Shown one piece after another: positions 7,843 through 16,490 of a stretch of DNA of 64,000 bases. The first letter of the stretch is position 1; each line of letters starts with the position of its first letter. The stretch covers positions 186,001-250,000 of the forward strand of contig NZ_SACL01000005.1 in NCBI RefSeq assembly GCF_004005855.1. Direction: 5' to 3'. The notes beneath the pieces were generated by a model, which was given only the letters and a program-made list of their open reading frames with translations, made no database searches and had not been told where the DNA came from. The DNA comes from Rhodovarius crocodyli. Its GTDB lineage: Bacteria > Pseudomonadota > Alphaproteobacteria > Acetobacterales > Acetobacteraceae. The translations under genes were made by a program, and so were the position numbers.

Positions 7843-9144
7843 ATGTCATTGTTCGGAGCCATGAACGCCGCGATCAGCGGGCTGAGTTCGCAGTCCAAGT
7901 CGCTGGCCAACATCTCCAACAACCTCGCGAACAGCCAGACCGTCGGCTACAAGCGCATCGACACGAATTTCATGGACCTGGTGACCCAGTCCAGCCGCAC
8001 CGCCAATGCCGCGGGCTCCGTCGTGGCGCGGCCGGACTACACCAACACCATCCAGGGCACGATCACCCAGTCGGACAACACGCTGGCGCTCGCGATCAGC
8101 GGCCAGGGCTTCTTTTCCGTGGCGTCCCAGAACGGGACGGTGAACGGCCAGCCCACCTTCGATGACCGGCAGTTCTATACCAGGGCCGGCGATTTCTCGC
8201 TGAACAGCGACGGCTACATGGTGAACAGCCAGGGCTATTTCCTGCAGGGCTGGCCCATCGACGCGACCACGGGCGAGCCCAACCGCACCCAGCTGAACCC
8301 CATCCGCGTCAGCCAGCAGGTGTTCAACCCGGTGGCGACCAGCTCCGTCGAGCTGACGGCCAACCTGCCCGCCGGCAGCGACAGCACCGTGACCACCCAG
8401 GTGCAGATCTATGATTCGCTGGGCACGGCGCATACCGCCACCCTGTCCTTCACCCCCGTGACCGGCAGCAGCGAATGGGACATGTCCATCAGCCTGCCCG
8501 ACGAGACGACCGCCACCACCCGCACGGTGCGCGTGCAGTTCGGCAATGCGGCCACGCCCGCCACCACCTCGGGCCTGCTGGGCAGCTTCGCGAGTGCCGT
8601 GGGTGTCACGCCCAGCACCAGCACCGTCACCGGTGACCCCGCGACCCTGACCTTCACCACCGATTTCGGCGAGGGCGCCCAGAGCATCACCCTCAACCTG
8701 GGCGAGATCGGGCAATCGACGGGGCTGACGCAGTATTCGGGCACCGAGTTCTCGGTCAGCAACATCTCCCAGAACGGCGTGCCGCCGGGCTCCTATTCCG
8801 GCCTGTCGATCGGCGACAACGGCGATGTCACCATCAACTACGACAACGGCCAGTCGCGCGTGATCTCCCGCATCCCCGTCGTCACCTTCTCCAACCCCGA
8901 CGCGTTGCAGCGCCTGGACGGCCAGGCCTTCATGCGCACCCCCGAATCCGGAGAGGCACGGGTGACGCAGATCGGCTCCGACGGGGCGGGCAAGCTGGTG
9001 GTGGGCAGCGTGGAGGCCTCCAACGTCGATATCGCCACCGAATTCAGCAAGCTGATCGTCGCCCAGCGCGCCTATACGGCCAACACCAAGGTCGTGACCG
9101 CCAGCGACGAGATGCTGCAGGACACCATCAACATGTCCCGCTGA
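7843..9144 (+). CDS. flgE: Flagellar hook protein FlgE
   Basis: Structural subunit of the flagellar hook. The N-terminal rod/hook signature is clear (MNAAISGLSSQSKSLANISN, then NLANSQTVGYK). A D1/D2-type middle follows, and the C-terminal flg_bbr motif is present (VEASNVDIATEFSKLIVAQR, then AYTANTKVV). The open frame begins nearly 200 bases earlier, but the ATG at 7843 matches family starts (MSLFGAMNAA) and has AAGGAG about 9 bases upstream. The protein is 433 residues. It is the first plus-strand gene of the hook-filament junction group. Confidence 0.95.
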   Translation: MSLFGAMNAAISGLSSQSKSLANISNNLANSQTVGYKRIDTNFMDLVTQSSRTANAAGSVVARPDYTNTIQGTITQSDNTLALAISGQGFFSVASQNGTVNGQPTFDDRQFYTRAGDFSLNSDGYMVNSQGYFLQGWPIDATTGEPNRTQLNPIRVSQQVFNPVATSSVELTANLPAGSDSTVTTQVQIYDSLGTAHTATLSFTPVTGSSEWDMSISLPDETTATTRTVRVQFGNAATPATTSGLLGSFASAVGVTPSTSTVTGDPATLTFTTDFGEGAQSITLNLGEIGQSTGLTQYSGTEFSVSNISQNGVPPGSYSGLSIGDNGDVTINYDNGQSRVISRIPVVTFSNPDALQRLDGQAFMRTPESGEARVTQIGSDGAGKLVVGSVEASNVDIATEFSKLIVAQRAYTANTKVVTASDEMLQDTINMSR

Positions 9145-9152
9145 GCCCCTTC

Positions 9153-9174
9153 GCGGGCGGAATAATCCGCCCGC
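9153..9174 (+). terminator. Hairpin after flgE, no U-tract
   Basis: A perfect 8-base-pair stem (GCGGGCGG / AATAAT / CCGCCCGC) starts 9 bases after the flgE stop. No T run follows, so it may be a 3' stabilising hairpin or a factor-dependent terminator rather than an intrinsic one. Confidence 0.4.
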
Positions 9175-9299
9175 CGACGCCCGGTCTCTCGCAATAGGCG
9201 GGGACAGAAGGTCCCGGGGACCGGGCGTTAACCACCTCTCAATCTTCGTCCCGCATTTCTGGACACCCCCAGCCGGAGCAGCGCCGAACCGGAGCCCGC

Positions 9300-10826
9300 A
9301 TGAGCCTCGACACCGCCCTCAAGATCGCCCAGAGCGGACTGCTCGCGACGCAGCGCCAGCTCGCGATCACCTCCCAGAACGTCGCCAACGCGACGACCAC
9401 GGGATACACGCGCAAGAGCGTCACGCTCAGCTCCGCCGATGCGGACGGGCAGCCGCTGGGCGTGCGCGCAGGTGTCACGGCGCGCTATGTCGACCAGGCG
9501 CTGGTGAACCAGCGCAACTACCGCAACGCGTCGGCCCAGGCCTATTCCGTGCGCGACACGCTGCTGGCCGGGGTCGAATCCGTCTATGGCGCGCCGACCG
9601 ACGGCAACACGCTGGGCAACGTCATCAACGCGATCCAGAGCGCCTTCACCAACCTGCGCGACGCCCCCGCCGACACGGGCGCCCAGCGCGAGGTGCTGAC
9701 CGCCGCCGCCAATGCGGCGCGCCTGTTCAACGAGGCCGGCCAGGCCATCGTCGATGCCCGCCAGCAGGCGCAGGACGGCATCGAGAACGAGGTGAAGTCC
9801 ATCAATGACAGCCTGCGCCAGATCGCGAGCCTGACGGAGCAGATCAAGAGCCTGAGCTCCTCCGGCCTGTCCTCGGCCGACCTGGAGGACAAGCGCGACC
9901 AGGCCATCGCCACCCTGTCGGAGGCGCTGCCCGTGCAGACGGTGCGGCAGAGCGACGGCGGGGTGGTGCTGCTGGGCCGCAACGGCATCACCCTGACCCT
10001 GCCGACCAAGGGGGAGGACATCCTCTCGGTCGCGCATGCCGAGGTCGGCGTCTCCTCCTATTACGGCGGCGCGGGCTCCCTGCCCGGCGTCACGATGAAC
10101 GGGGTGGATGTCACGAGCCAGCTGCAGGGCGGCAGGCTGGCCGAGAACATCACCATGCGCGACCAGGTGCTGCCGCGCATGATGGCGGAGGTGGACGTCG
10201 CGGCCAGCGAGCTCGCGGCGCGCTTCGACGCCGTGGGGCTGACGCTGTTCACCGACCTGGCGGGCGGCGTGCCCGACACCTCGACCGGCTATACCACCGG
10301 CGGGGCGATGGGCTTCTCCCTGACCATCCAGCTGAACAGCGCCATCTCGGCGGACCCGACCAGGCTGCGCGACGGCACCCATGACGTGACGGGCAGTGCG
10401 ACGGGCGCCAGCGCCTTCACCATGAACCCGTCGGGCGGGCCCACCGGCTTCACCACCCTGATCGACCGCGTGCTGGACAACGCGATGGGCCAGGAAGCGC
10501 AGTCCGGCGTCGCCTGGGCGGGGTTTCCGGCCACGGGCCTCGGCCCCGACGGCACGCTGACCTCCACCATCACCTCCCGCACGCTGACCGACTACGCGAC
10601 CGAGGTATCGGGCAGCCATGCCGCCGTGCGGGCCGAGGCCGTGTCGAACCAGGCCGGGGCCACCGCCCTGCGGGATGCGTTGACGGCGCGCATCGACGCC
10701 AATTCCGCCGTGGATTCGGATACCGAGATGACCAACCTCGTGAAGCTGCAGAACGCCTACGCGGCCAATGCCCGCGTGATGTCGACCGTGCAGTCGATGT
10801 ACGATGCCCTGATGGCGGTGCGCTGA
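9300..10826 (+). CDS. flgK: Flagellar hook-associated protein 1 FlgK
   Basis: Hook-filament junction protein. The N-terminal flg_bb_rod-like signature is present (LKIAQSGLLATQRQLAITSQ, NVANATTTGYTRK), as is the FlgK helical domain with YGAPTDGNTLGNVINAIQSAF (residues about 95-120). The C-terminus ends with LQNAYAANARVMSTVQSMYD, the family hallmark. Length is 508. Its stop shares one base with the flgL start (TGATG), so flgK and flgL are co-translated. Confidence 0.95.
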   Translation: MSLDTALKIAQSGLLATQRQLAITSQNVANATTTGYTRKSVTLSSADADGQPLGVRAGVTARYVDQALVNQRNYRNASAQAYSVRDTLLAGVESVYGAPTDGNTLGNVINAIQSAFTNLRDAPADTGAQREVLTAAANAARLFNEAGQAIVDARQQAQDGIENEVKSINDSLRQIASLTEQIKSLSSSGLSSADLEDKRDQAIATLSEALPVQTVRQSDGGVVLLGRNGITLTLPTKGEDILSVAHAEVGVSSYYGGAGSLPGVTMNGVDVTSQLQGGRLAENITMRDQVLPRMMAEVDVAASELAARFDAVGLTLFTDLAGGVPDTSTGYTTGGAMGFSLTIQLNSAISADPTRLRDGTHDVTGSATGASAFTMNPSGGPTGFTTLIDRVLDNAMGQEAQSGVAWAGFPATGLGPDGTLTSTITSRTLTDYATEVSGSHAAVRAEAVSNQAGATALRDALTARIDANSAVDSDTEMTNLVKLQNAYAANARVMSTVQSMYDALMAVR

Positions 10827-11881
10827 TGGACCTGATCTCCCGCCTCAACACCGAGGCCACCCTGCTGCGCGCCCGGTTCGAGGTGCTGAGCCGGCAATCC
10901 TCGAACGGGCTGAAGGGCACGAGCCTCAGCGATCTGGGCACGGATCTGCCGCGCACGGTCGATCTGCAGAACAGCATCAAGCGCAACGAGACCTACTCCC
11001 GCACCATGGACCAGGCGGGCGCGCGGATGAGCGTGATGCAGACCGCCCTCTCCCGCCTCTCCGCGATCGCCACCGAGTTCCGCGCCGAGATCTCGACCGC
11101 GCTGAGTTCCAGCAACACCAATTCGCTGGTCACCGTGCAGTCCCGCGCCAAGGCCGCCTTGAAGGAGGTGGGGCAGCTGCTGAACACGCAACTGAACGGG
11201 GAATACCTGTTCGGGGGCTCCGACCTCGCGAATCCGCCCATTCCGGATCCGGACGGGCTGCCGACCAGCACCATGGCCAACACCATCGCCACCGCGGTGA
11301 CGGGCCTGACCAACGCGAATGCCACGGCCGTCAACGCGGCGACCCTGGCCGCCGCCCAGGACACCAGCGCGGGCAACAGCGTGTTCTCGGCCTTTCTGGA
11401 GGACCCTGCCCAGGGCGCGGGCGAGGCCCGGCGCTCCGTGCCCGTGTCCGACGGGGAGCGCATGACCTATGGCATCAAGGCCAATGCGAACGGCAGCGCC
11501 AACAGCACCGGCGACACCACGGGCAGCTGGGCGCGCGACCTGCTGCGCGGGCTGATGACGCTGTCCTCCCTGACCGATACCCAGATGCAGCAGGGCCAGG
11601 GCTTCGACGCCGTGGCGGACAGCCTGCGCAACATCTTCAAATCCGCCGAATCGGCCCTGGCGGAGGAGACAGGCAGCCTGGGCGCCGTGCAGAAGCAGGT
11701 GGAAGCCGCCAAAACCCGGCAGAGCGACATCAACACCCAGCTGACCGGCCAGCTTTCCGGGCTGACCGAGGTGGACATGGCCACCACCCTGACCCGGCTG
11801 CAGGCCACCCAGACCCAGCTTGAGGCGAGCTATCGCATCACCGCGAGCCTCGCCAACCTGACACTGACCAAATTCCTGTAA
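10826..11881 (+). CDS. flgL: Flagellar hook-associated protein 3 FlgL
   Basis: Second junction protein, with a flagellin-like fold. The N-terminal helix has RFEVLSRQSSNGLKGTSLSD and the C-terminal helix has TEVDMATTLTRLQATQTQLE, then ASYRITASLANLTLTKFL, as in flagellin/FlgL proteins. At 351 residues, with position directly after flgK, it is FlgL rather than the filament flagellin. A strong terminator follows 28 bases after the stop. Confidence 0.88.
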   Translation: MDLISRLNTEATLLRARFEVLSRQSSNGLKGTSLSDLGTDLPRTVDLQNSIKRNETYSRTMDQAGARMSVMQTALSRLSAIATEFRAEISTALSSSNTNSLVTVQSRAKAALKEVGQLLNTQLNGEYLFGGSDLANPPIPDPDGLPTSTMANTIATAVTGLTNANATAVNAATLAAAQDTSAGNSVFSAFLEDPAQGAGEARRSVPVSDGERMTYGIKANANGSANSTGDTTGSWARDLLRGLMTLSSLTDTQMQQGQGFDAVADSLRNIFKSAESALAEETGSLGAVQKQVEAAKTRQSDINTQLTGQLSGLTEVDMATTLTRLQATQTQLEASYRITASLANLTLTKFL

Positions 11882-11908
11882 GTATCGTCAGACAATACGA
11901 AAGTACCC

Positions 11909-11929
11909 AGGCGGCGAAAGCCGCCTTTT
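11909..11929 (+). terminator. Rho-independent terminator after flgL
   Basis: The stem AGGCGGC / GAAA / GCCGCCT, with a stable GNRA-type loop, is followed by TTTTCTTGTT. It closes the flgK-flgL transcript and separates it from flbT. Confidence 0.85.
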
Positions 11930-11932
11930 CTT

Positions 11933-12140
11933 GTTCGCCCCGCCCCACCCCACTTCACGAAAACATGAGCGACATCAGGGCGATGTTTTTCATGCGGCGA
12001 CGCGGGCGGTTTCAGTCCCTGTTAATGCGCCGGCGTGACACTCACCTTCTCGGCCGCCCCCCGGCCAGCCAGCACAACGCATGGCCGCGAGCCCGCCAAG
12101 ACGGCGCGTCGACGGCAGACATCTTTAGGAGGCCCACACC
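11933..12140. other. Intergenic region upstream of flbT
   Basis: About 200 bases between the flgL terminator and flbT. I see no conserved gene and no good sigma-54 site; a promoter for flbT must lie here but no convincing -35/-10 pair is visible. An AGGAGG at 12127-12132 is the flbT ribosome site. Confidence 0.5.
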
Positions 12141-12584
12141 TTGTCCACCCTGGTACTGGAACTCAGGCAAGGCGACCTCATGGTGGTGAATGGCGCGCCC
12201 ATCCGCTTCCGCAACCGCGCGCGCATCGAGCTCGCGGCCCGGGCACGCTTCCTGTTCGGCAAGCAGATCATGGCCCCGGAGGGTGCGACCACCCCGGCGC
12301 GCCGCATCTACTTCGCCCTGCAGACCGCCTATATCGGCGCCGATGAGGAACGCGCGGACGGGCTGCGGGACGCCCACACCCTGATCGCCGAGTTCAAGGA
12401 GGCCACGACCTCCGACCTGGCCCGCGGCCTGCTGGACCAGGCGCTGGAGGCCGCCGACATCGACGACGGCTACACCGCCCTGAAGCTGGCCCGCCGCGTG
12501 ATGCGGCATGAGGAGGAGATACTGGGCCTGACGCCGCTGCCGCCCCCGCGCCGAGAGCTGCGCGGGGCGCTCGCCTCGGTGTAG
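12141..12584 (+). CDS. flbT: Flagellar biosynthesis repressor FlbT
   Basis: Post-transcriptional regulator that in Caulobacter binds the flagellin mRNA leader and promotes its decay when the hook is incomplete (family knowledge). The 147-residue length and the motifs LKLARRVMRHEEEILG, GDLMVVNGAPIRFRNRARIEL and FGKQIMAPEGATTPARRIYFALQ are characteristic. The start is TTG, supported by a full AGGAGG Shine-Dalgarno 8 bases upstream; no ATG is suitably placed. Its usual partner flaF is not in the window. The weak start codon with a strong ribosome site may set a low, fixed dose of the regulator. Confidence 0.88.
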   Translation: MSTLVLELRQGDLMVVNGAPIRFRNRARIELAARARFLFGKQIMAPEGATTPARRIYFALQTAYIGADEERADGLRDAHTLIAEFKEATTSDLARGLLDQALEAADIDDGYTALKLARRVMRHEEEILGLTPLPPPRRELRGALASV

Positions 12585-12601
12585 CCGCGGGAGGGACCGT
12601 C

Positions 12602-13348
12602 ATGTCCGGCAGCTATGCGGGTTCGACCAACCCCATCCTGGCCTATCGGCTGAACATCAAGGATGGGGCGGAGGCCAAGGCCCTGGCCCGCGTGGCCAAG
12701 GAACCCGATGTCCAGCGCAGCATGGACCAGTTCACCAAGGCGGTGGCCCAGGCGAAGGACATCAAATCCGCCCTGAAGGACCCGCGCATCCTGGGCGTGC
12801 TGATGACGGCCATGGGCCTCGGCGACGCCACCAACCAGTCGGGCCTGGCCACCCGCGCGCTGCTGTCGGATCTGAGCGACACCAAGAGCCTGGCCAACAA
12901 CCTGTCCGATTCGCGCTGGAAGAACGCCGCCAAGTCGCTGGACCTGTTCAGCAAGGGGCTGGACGCGCTGAAGGACCCCAAGCTGCAGGCCACCCTGAAG
13001 GAGGGGCTGCAGCGCGCCAAATGGTACGAGAAGCTGGACGGCGACGTGGCCGGGCTGAGCGACGCGCTGGCCTTCAAGGACAAGGCCTCCACCGCCACCG
13101 ACGTCTATACCGTGCTGGGCGACCCCATCCTGCGCCGCGTGGTCACGGGCGCGCTGGGCCTGCCCACCACCATCGCCATCCAGTCGGTGGAGACCCAGGC
13201 GCGCGCCGTCTCCAGCCGGCTGAACCTGGAAAAGCTGCAAAGCCCGAAGGAGGTCCAGAAGCTCATCGAGCGCTATCTGACCAACAAGGACCAGACCGCC
13301 ACCAACACATCGACCAATCTGTTGGCACAGTTCGGCTTCACTGTCTGA
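12602..13348 (+). CDS. DUF1217 flagellar-associated protein
   Basis: A mostly helical 248-residue protein of the DUF1217 family, found in alphaproteobacterial flagellar clusters. Visible family features are NPILAYRLNIKDGAEAKALA near the start, DPRILGVLMTAMGLGD, and the C-terminal LEKLQSPKEVQKLIERYLTN. The exact role is not known; related proteins are listed as basal-body or motility proteins. It begins 17 bases after flbT with GGGAGGGACC before its ATG, so it is probably in the same operon. No signal peptide or membrane segment is visible. Confidence 0.75.
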   Translation: MSGSYAGSTNPILAYRLNIKDGAEAKALARVAKEPDVQRSMDQFTKAVAQAKDIKSALKDPRILGVLMTAMGLGDATNQSGLATRALLSDLSDTKSLANNLSDSRWKNAAKSLDLFSKGLDALKDPKLQATLKEGLQRAKWYEKLDGDVAGLSDALAFKDKASTATDVYTVLGDPILRRVVTGALGLPTTIAIQSVETQARAVSSRLNLEKLQSPKEVQKLIERYLTNKDQTATNTSTNLLAQFGFTV

Positions 13349-13404
13349 ATTGTAAGGACAGGCAGGGTTTACCCCCCTGCCCGGCAGGCCGATGCTGCAC
13401 TGCC

Positions 13405-14433
13405 GTGATAAGCATTCTCCTGACCCTTTCTGTCGCCTCGATCGGCGGCGCGATCTTCAGCGCGCTGCATGTGCCGCTGGCCTGGATGATCGGCGCCATG
13501 GTCGCCACCGCCACGCTGAACTGGCACTACCCCGCCAAGCTGAACAAGCTGATGCGCCCGGTGGCGCTGGTCGTCCTCGGCCTGTCGCTCGGCCAGAGCT
13601 TCACGCCCGCCGTGGTCGCGGCCATCGGCGGGGCCATCCCCGCCATGCTGGTGGCCGGCATGCTCTCCATCCTGACCGGGGTGATGGTGGCACCCATGCT
13701 GGGGCGCATGGCGGGGCTGGACAGCAAGACGGGGTATTTCTCCTCGGTGCCCGGCGGGGTGGTCGTCATGATCGTGCTGGCGCAGCGCGCGGGCGTGTCC
13801 CTGCCGCCCGTCACCATCGCCCAGACCATCCGGGTGCTGGTGGTGGTGCTGACCTTTCCGCTCGGCCTCAGCTTCTTCGCGCACCATGCCGAGGATTCGG
13901 TGTTCAACACCGCCCGCCTGGCGGTCGATCTTCCCTGGATGCTGGCGGTGCTGGCCGGCGGCCTGGCGGTGGCCCTGGGCATGAGCCGCACCCGCATCGC
14001 CAACCCCTGGATGCTGCCGCCGCTGATCCTGTCCATCGCGCTGACGGGCACGGGGCACATGCCGTCGGGCATTCCCGGCATCATGGTGAACATGGCGCAG
14101 ATCGTGATGGGCGCCTCTCTGGGCCAGCGCATCACGCGCGAGTTCATCCTCAGCTCCCGCCGGCTGATGATCGCCGCCGTGCTGTCCTCGCTGATCCTGT
14201 GCGTCATCTGCGCGGTGATCGGGGTGGGGCTGGGGCTGCTGTTCGACCTGCCGCCGCCCGGCGTGGTGCTGGGCATGGCCCCGGGCGGCATGCCCGAAAT
14301 GGGCATCACCGCCCGCAGCCTGGACCTGGCGGTGCCGCTGGTGCTGGGCTTCCACCTGACGCGCACCCTGCTGTGCAACCTGTTCGTCGGCCCGATCTAT
14401 GACCTGGCCAGGAGATTGCGCATCCTGCGTTGA
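13405..14433 (+). CDS. AbrB-family membrane transporter
   Basis: A 342-residue integral membrane protein with about ten hydrophobic segments, built as two similar halves (AbrB duplication, TIGR03082). Each half carries a proline/glycine-rich signature: FSSVPGGVVVMIVLA in the first and LGMAPGGMPEMGITA in the second. The family was named after a putative ammonia monooxygenase and some members affect small-molecule transport, so the substrate is unknown. The frame runs back into the previous gene. The GTG at 13405 is chosen because it starts right at the first membrane helix (ISILLTLSVASIGGAIF). A tRNA-Leu gene follows 21 bases later. Confidence 0.8.
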   Translation: MISILLTLSVASIGGAIFSALHVPLAWMIGAMVATATLNWHYPAKLNKLMRPVALVVLGLSLGQSFTPAVVAAIGGAIPAMLVAGMLSILTGVMVAPMLGRMAGLDSKTGYFSSVPGGVVVMIVLAQRAGVSLPPVTIAQTIRVLVVVLTFPLGLSFFAHHAEDSVFNTARLAVDLPWMLAVLAGGLAVALGMSRTRIANPWMLPPLILSIALTGTGHMPSGIPGIMVNMAQIVMGASLGQRITREFILSSRRLMIAAVLSSLILCVICAVIGVGLGLLFDLPPPGVVLGMAPGGMPEMGITARSLDLAVPLVLGFHLTRTLLCNLFVGPIYDLARRLRILR

Positions 14434-14454
14434 TGGGCGATCAATCGTTCCGGC

Positions 14455-14537
14455 GCGGGCGTGCCGGAATGGTAGACGGAAGCGACTTAAAATCGCTCGG
14501 GTGCATGCCTGTGCGGGTTCGAGTCCCGCCGCCCGCA
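14455..14537 (+). tRNA. tRNA-Leu (anticodon UAA)
   Basis: The acceptor stem GCGGGCG pairs with CGCCCGC. The anticodon stem AGCGA/TCGCT encloses CTTAAAA with anticodon TAA. There is a long variable arm (CGGG...CCTG) typical of type II tRNAs, and the T arm is GCGGG-TTCGAGT-CCCGC. The discriminator is A and CCA is not encoded. The molecule is 83 bases. Confidence 0.95.
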
Positions 14538-14555
14538 GACCACACGGAGGAAACC

Positions 14556-15443
14556 ATGAACATGTCCCGTCGCGCCGCGCTGACGGTGCCTGCCCTCGCG
14601 CTGGCTGCCCCCGTTTTGGCGGCCCCCGCTTTGGCAGCCGAGGAAGCCTTCTTCGATTCCGCCGGCACGCGCATCCGCTATATCGAACAGGGCCAGGGTG
14701 AGCCGGTGGTGCTGGTCCATGGCTATACCAGCACAACGGAACGGCAGTTCGTGAACACCGGCGTCTATGGCGCGGTGGCCAGCATGTACCGCGCCATCGG
14801 CATGGATGCGCGCGGCCACGGGCGCAGCGGCAAGCCGCATCGCCGCGACGATTACGGCCGCGAGATGGGCCGCGACATCGTGCGGCTGATGGACCACCTG
14901 AACATCCCGCGGGCGCATATCGTGGGCTATTCCATGGGCGCGCATATCGTGGCGCAGCTGCTGGTGCAGCAGCCGGAACGCTTCATCACCGCGACCCTCG
15001 GCGGGGCTTCCGGGCGGCGCAACTGGTCGGCCGAGGACCAGGCCAGGGTGGATGAGGAATCGGCCGAGATGGACCAGGGCGTGCTGCGCAGCCAGTTCCT
15101 GCGCCTGCGCGACCGCAGCCTGCCCCCGCCCTCCGAGGAGGAGATCCGCGCCGACAGCGCCCGCCGCCTGGCCGGCCAGGACCCGCGGGCGCTTGCCGCC
15201 GTCCGGCGCTCCAACCCCGACCAGGTGGTGACGGAAGCCGAGATGGCCGGGGTGCGGATACCCACGCTCGGCATCGTCGGCACAGCGGACCCGTATCTGC
15301 GGGAGTTCGAGGCGCTGAAACGGGCCATGCCGCAGCTCGAACTGGTGACCATCCCCGGCGCCACCCACGGCAGCGCGCCGGGCACGCCGCAATTCCGGGA
15401 GGCGCTGATGACGTTCCTGAGGGCGCATCCGGCGAGGGCGTGA
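14556..15443 (+). CDS. Exported alpha/beta hydrolase
   Basis: A 295-residue alpha/beta-hydrolase fold enzyme. The oxyanion region is VVLVHGYTS (residues 51-59), the nucleophile elbow is GYSMGA with Ser126, and the catalytic His is in PGATHGSAP near residue 275. An Ala-rich N-terminal signal with a twin arginine (MSRRAALTVPALALAAP) suggests export, possibly by Tat. The frame extends into the tRNA, but ATG 14556 follows GGAGG at a good distance; ATG 14562 is the alternative. The substrate is unknown; the fold covers esterases, epoxide hydrolases and C-C hydrolases. Confidence 0.8.
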   Translation: MNMSRRAALTVPALALAAPVLAAPALAAEEAFFDSAGTRIRYIEQGQGEPVVLVHGYTSTTERQFVNTGVYGAVASMYRAIGMDARGHGRSGKPHRRDDYGREMGRDIVRLMDHLNIPRAHIVGYSMGAHIVAQLLVQQPERFITATLGGASGRRNWSAEDQARVDEESAEMDQGVLRSQFLRLRDRSLPPPSEEEIRADSARRLAGQDPRALAAVRRSNPDQVVTEAEMAGVRIPTLGIVGTADPYLREFEALKRAMPQLELVTIPGATHGSAPGTPQFREALMTFLRAHPARA

Positions 15444-15487
15444 GGCGCTCGGGCAATCGGCACTACGGATCGGCACAGATGTCAGGT

Positions 15488-15515
15488 CCAGGGGGCGGCG
15501 CCCCCCCCCCCCTGG
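15488..15515. terminator. GC-rich hairpin with 12-C tract between convergent genes
   Basis: CCAGGGGGC and a C-rich CCCCCTGG strand form a hairpin between the convergent hydrolase and dehydrogenase genes. It resembles the GTCCAGG...CCTGG arm of the composite repeats near 29.8 and 41.8 kb. It contains a run of 12 C (15501-15512), where sequencing length errors are likely. Confidence 0.5.
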
Positions 15516-15518
15516 CTC

Positions 15519-16490
15519 TCACCCCACCAGCTCCGGGTTCACCATCATCCCCGGGTCCGGCTTCCCATCCAGGCAGTCCAGGATGTTCTGCGCCGCCGCC
15601 CTTGCCATCCGCGCCAGCCCTTCCTCCGTGCTGGCCGCGCTGTGCGGGCTGATCAGCACGTTCTTCAGCCGGGTCAGCGGATGGATGGACCGGGGCGGCT
15701 CCACCTCCAGCACATCGGTGCCGAAGCCGAACAGCCGGCCCGATTCCAGGGCCGGGATCAGGGCGGCTTCCTTCACCACCGGGCCGCGCGCGGTGTTCAC
15801 CAGGATGGCGCCGGGCTTCATCGCGGCAAAAGCCGCCTCATCCATCAGGTGCCTCGTGTCCGGCCGCAGCGGGCAGTTGAGGGAGACGACATCCGCCCTG
15901 GCCAGGGCGGCATGCAGGTCGCGCGCCACCTCCACCCCGTCGGCCGCCAGGCGCGAGGGGCGCCACAGCGGGTCCAGCACGCTGACGTGCATGCCCAGCG
16001 CCTGGCCATAGCGCACGACGCGGCTGCCGATGCGGCCATAGCCCACCACCAGCAGGCGCTTGCCCGCCAGGTCCAGCGTGTCGGGGCCGCCCTGGGGCCA
16101 CCACTCGCCGGCGGCGATGGCGTTATGCGTGTCCACCGCGCGCCGCGCGAGGGCCAGCATCAGCATCAGCGCGTGCTCGGCCACCGACAGGTCATTGCTG
16201 CCATTGGCCACCATGACGGGCACGCGGCGGGCGGTGCAGGCCGCGATATCCACCGCGTCGAACCCCACGCCATAGCGCGAGACGCAGCGCAGCCGGGGCG
16301 CGGCATCGAGGGTTTCCTGCGTCACGCGCTCCAGCCAGCACAGCACGGCGTCGGCGTCGGCGAGTGCGGCATGGAACTGCGCGGGCGGCGGGTCGTGCAG
16401 GATGGTCAGGCGGATGCCTGGCCGTTCCTCCAGCAGGGCGAGCCCCGCCGGGTGCAGCTTCCGGCAGAGCAGGATGTGGTGCTGGGCCAT
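15519..16490 (-). CDS. D-isomer specific 2-hydroxyacid dehydrogenase
   Basis: NAD-dependent 2-hydroxyacid dehydrogenase of the phosphoglycerate/glyoxylate reductase superfamily, 323 residues. The nucleotide-binding motif VVGYGRIGSR is central. The catalytic trio is recognisable: Arg in NTARGPVV, Glu in DVLEVEPP, and His in ISPHSAAST. The substrate cannot be assigned from sequence. The start at 16490 shares one base with the stop of the upstream Bug receptor (TGATG), so the two are co-translated, suggesting uptake and oxidation of a hydroxy acid. The frame remains open further upstream but that overlaps the receptor. Confidence 0.85.
   Translation of the reverse strand: MAQHHILLCRKLHPAGLALLEERPGIRLTILHDPPPAQFHAALADADAVLCWLERVTQETLDAAPRLRCVSRYGVGFDAVDIAACTARRVPVMVANGSNDLSVAEHALMLMLALARRAVDTHNAIAAGEWWPQGGPDTLDLAGKRLLVVGYGRIGSRVVRYGQALGMHVSVLDPLWRPSRLAADGVEVARDLHAALARADVVSLNCPLRPDTRHLMDEAAFAAMKPGAILVNTARGPVVKEAALIPALESGRLFGFGTDVLEVEPPRSIHPLTRLKNVLISPHSAASTEEGLARMARAAAQNILDCLDGKPDPGMMVNPELVG

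Noticed and set aside
6246-8165. 639-codon plus-strand open frame opposite fliK
   Set aside because: Gly/Ala/Ser-rich reverse of the Pro/Ala-rich FliK ruler; no ribosome site and it collides with flgE.
14455-14537. tRNA-Leu as an integration site
   Set aside because: No integrase, no direct repeat of the tRNA 3' end and no island-like composition follow it.
15501-15512. 12-base C homopolymer as a phase-variation tract
   Set aside because: It lies between two gene ends rather than in a coding start or promoter, so length change would have no obvious switching effect; it may also be a sequencing artefact.
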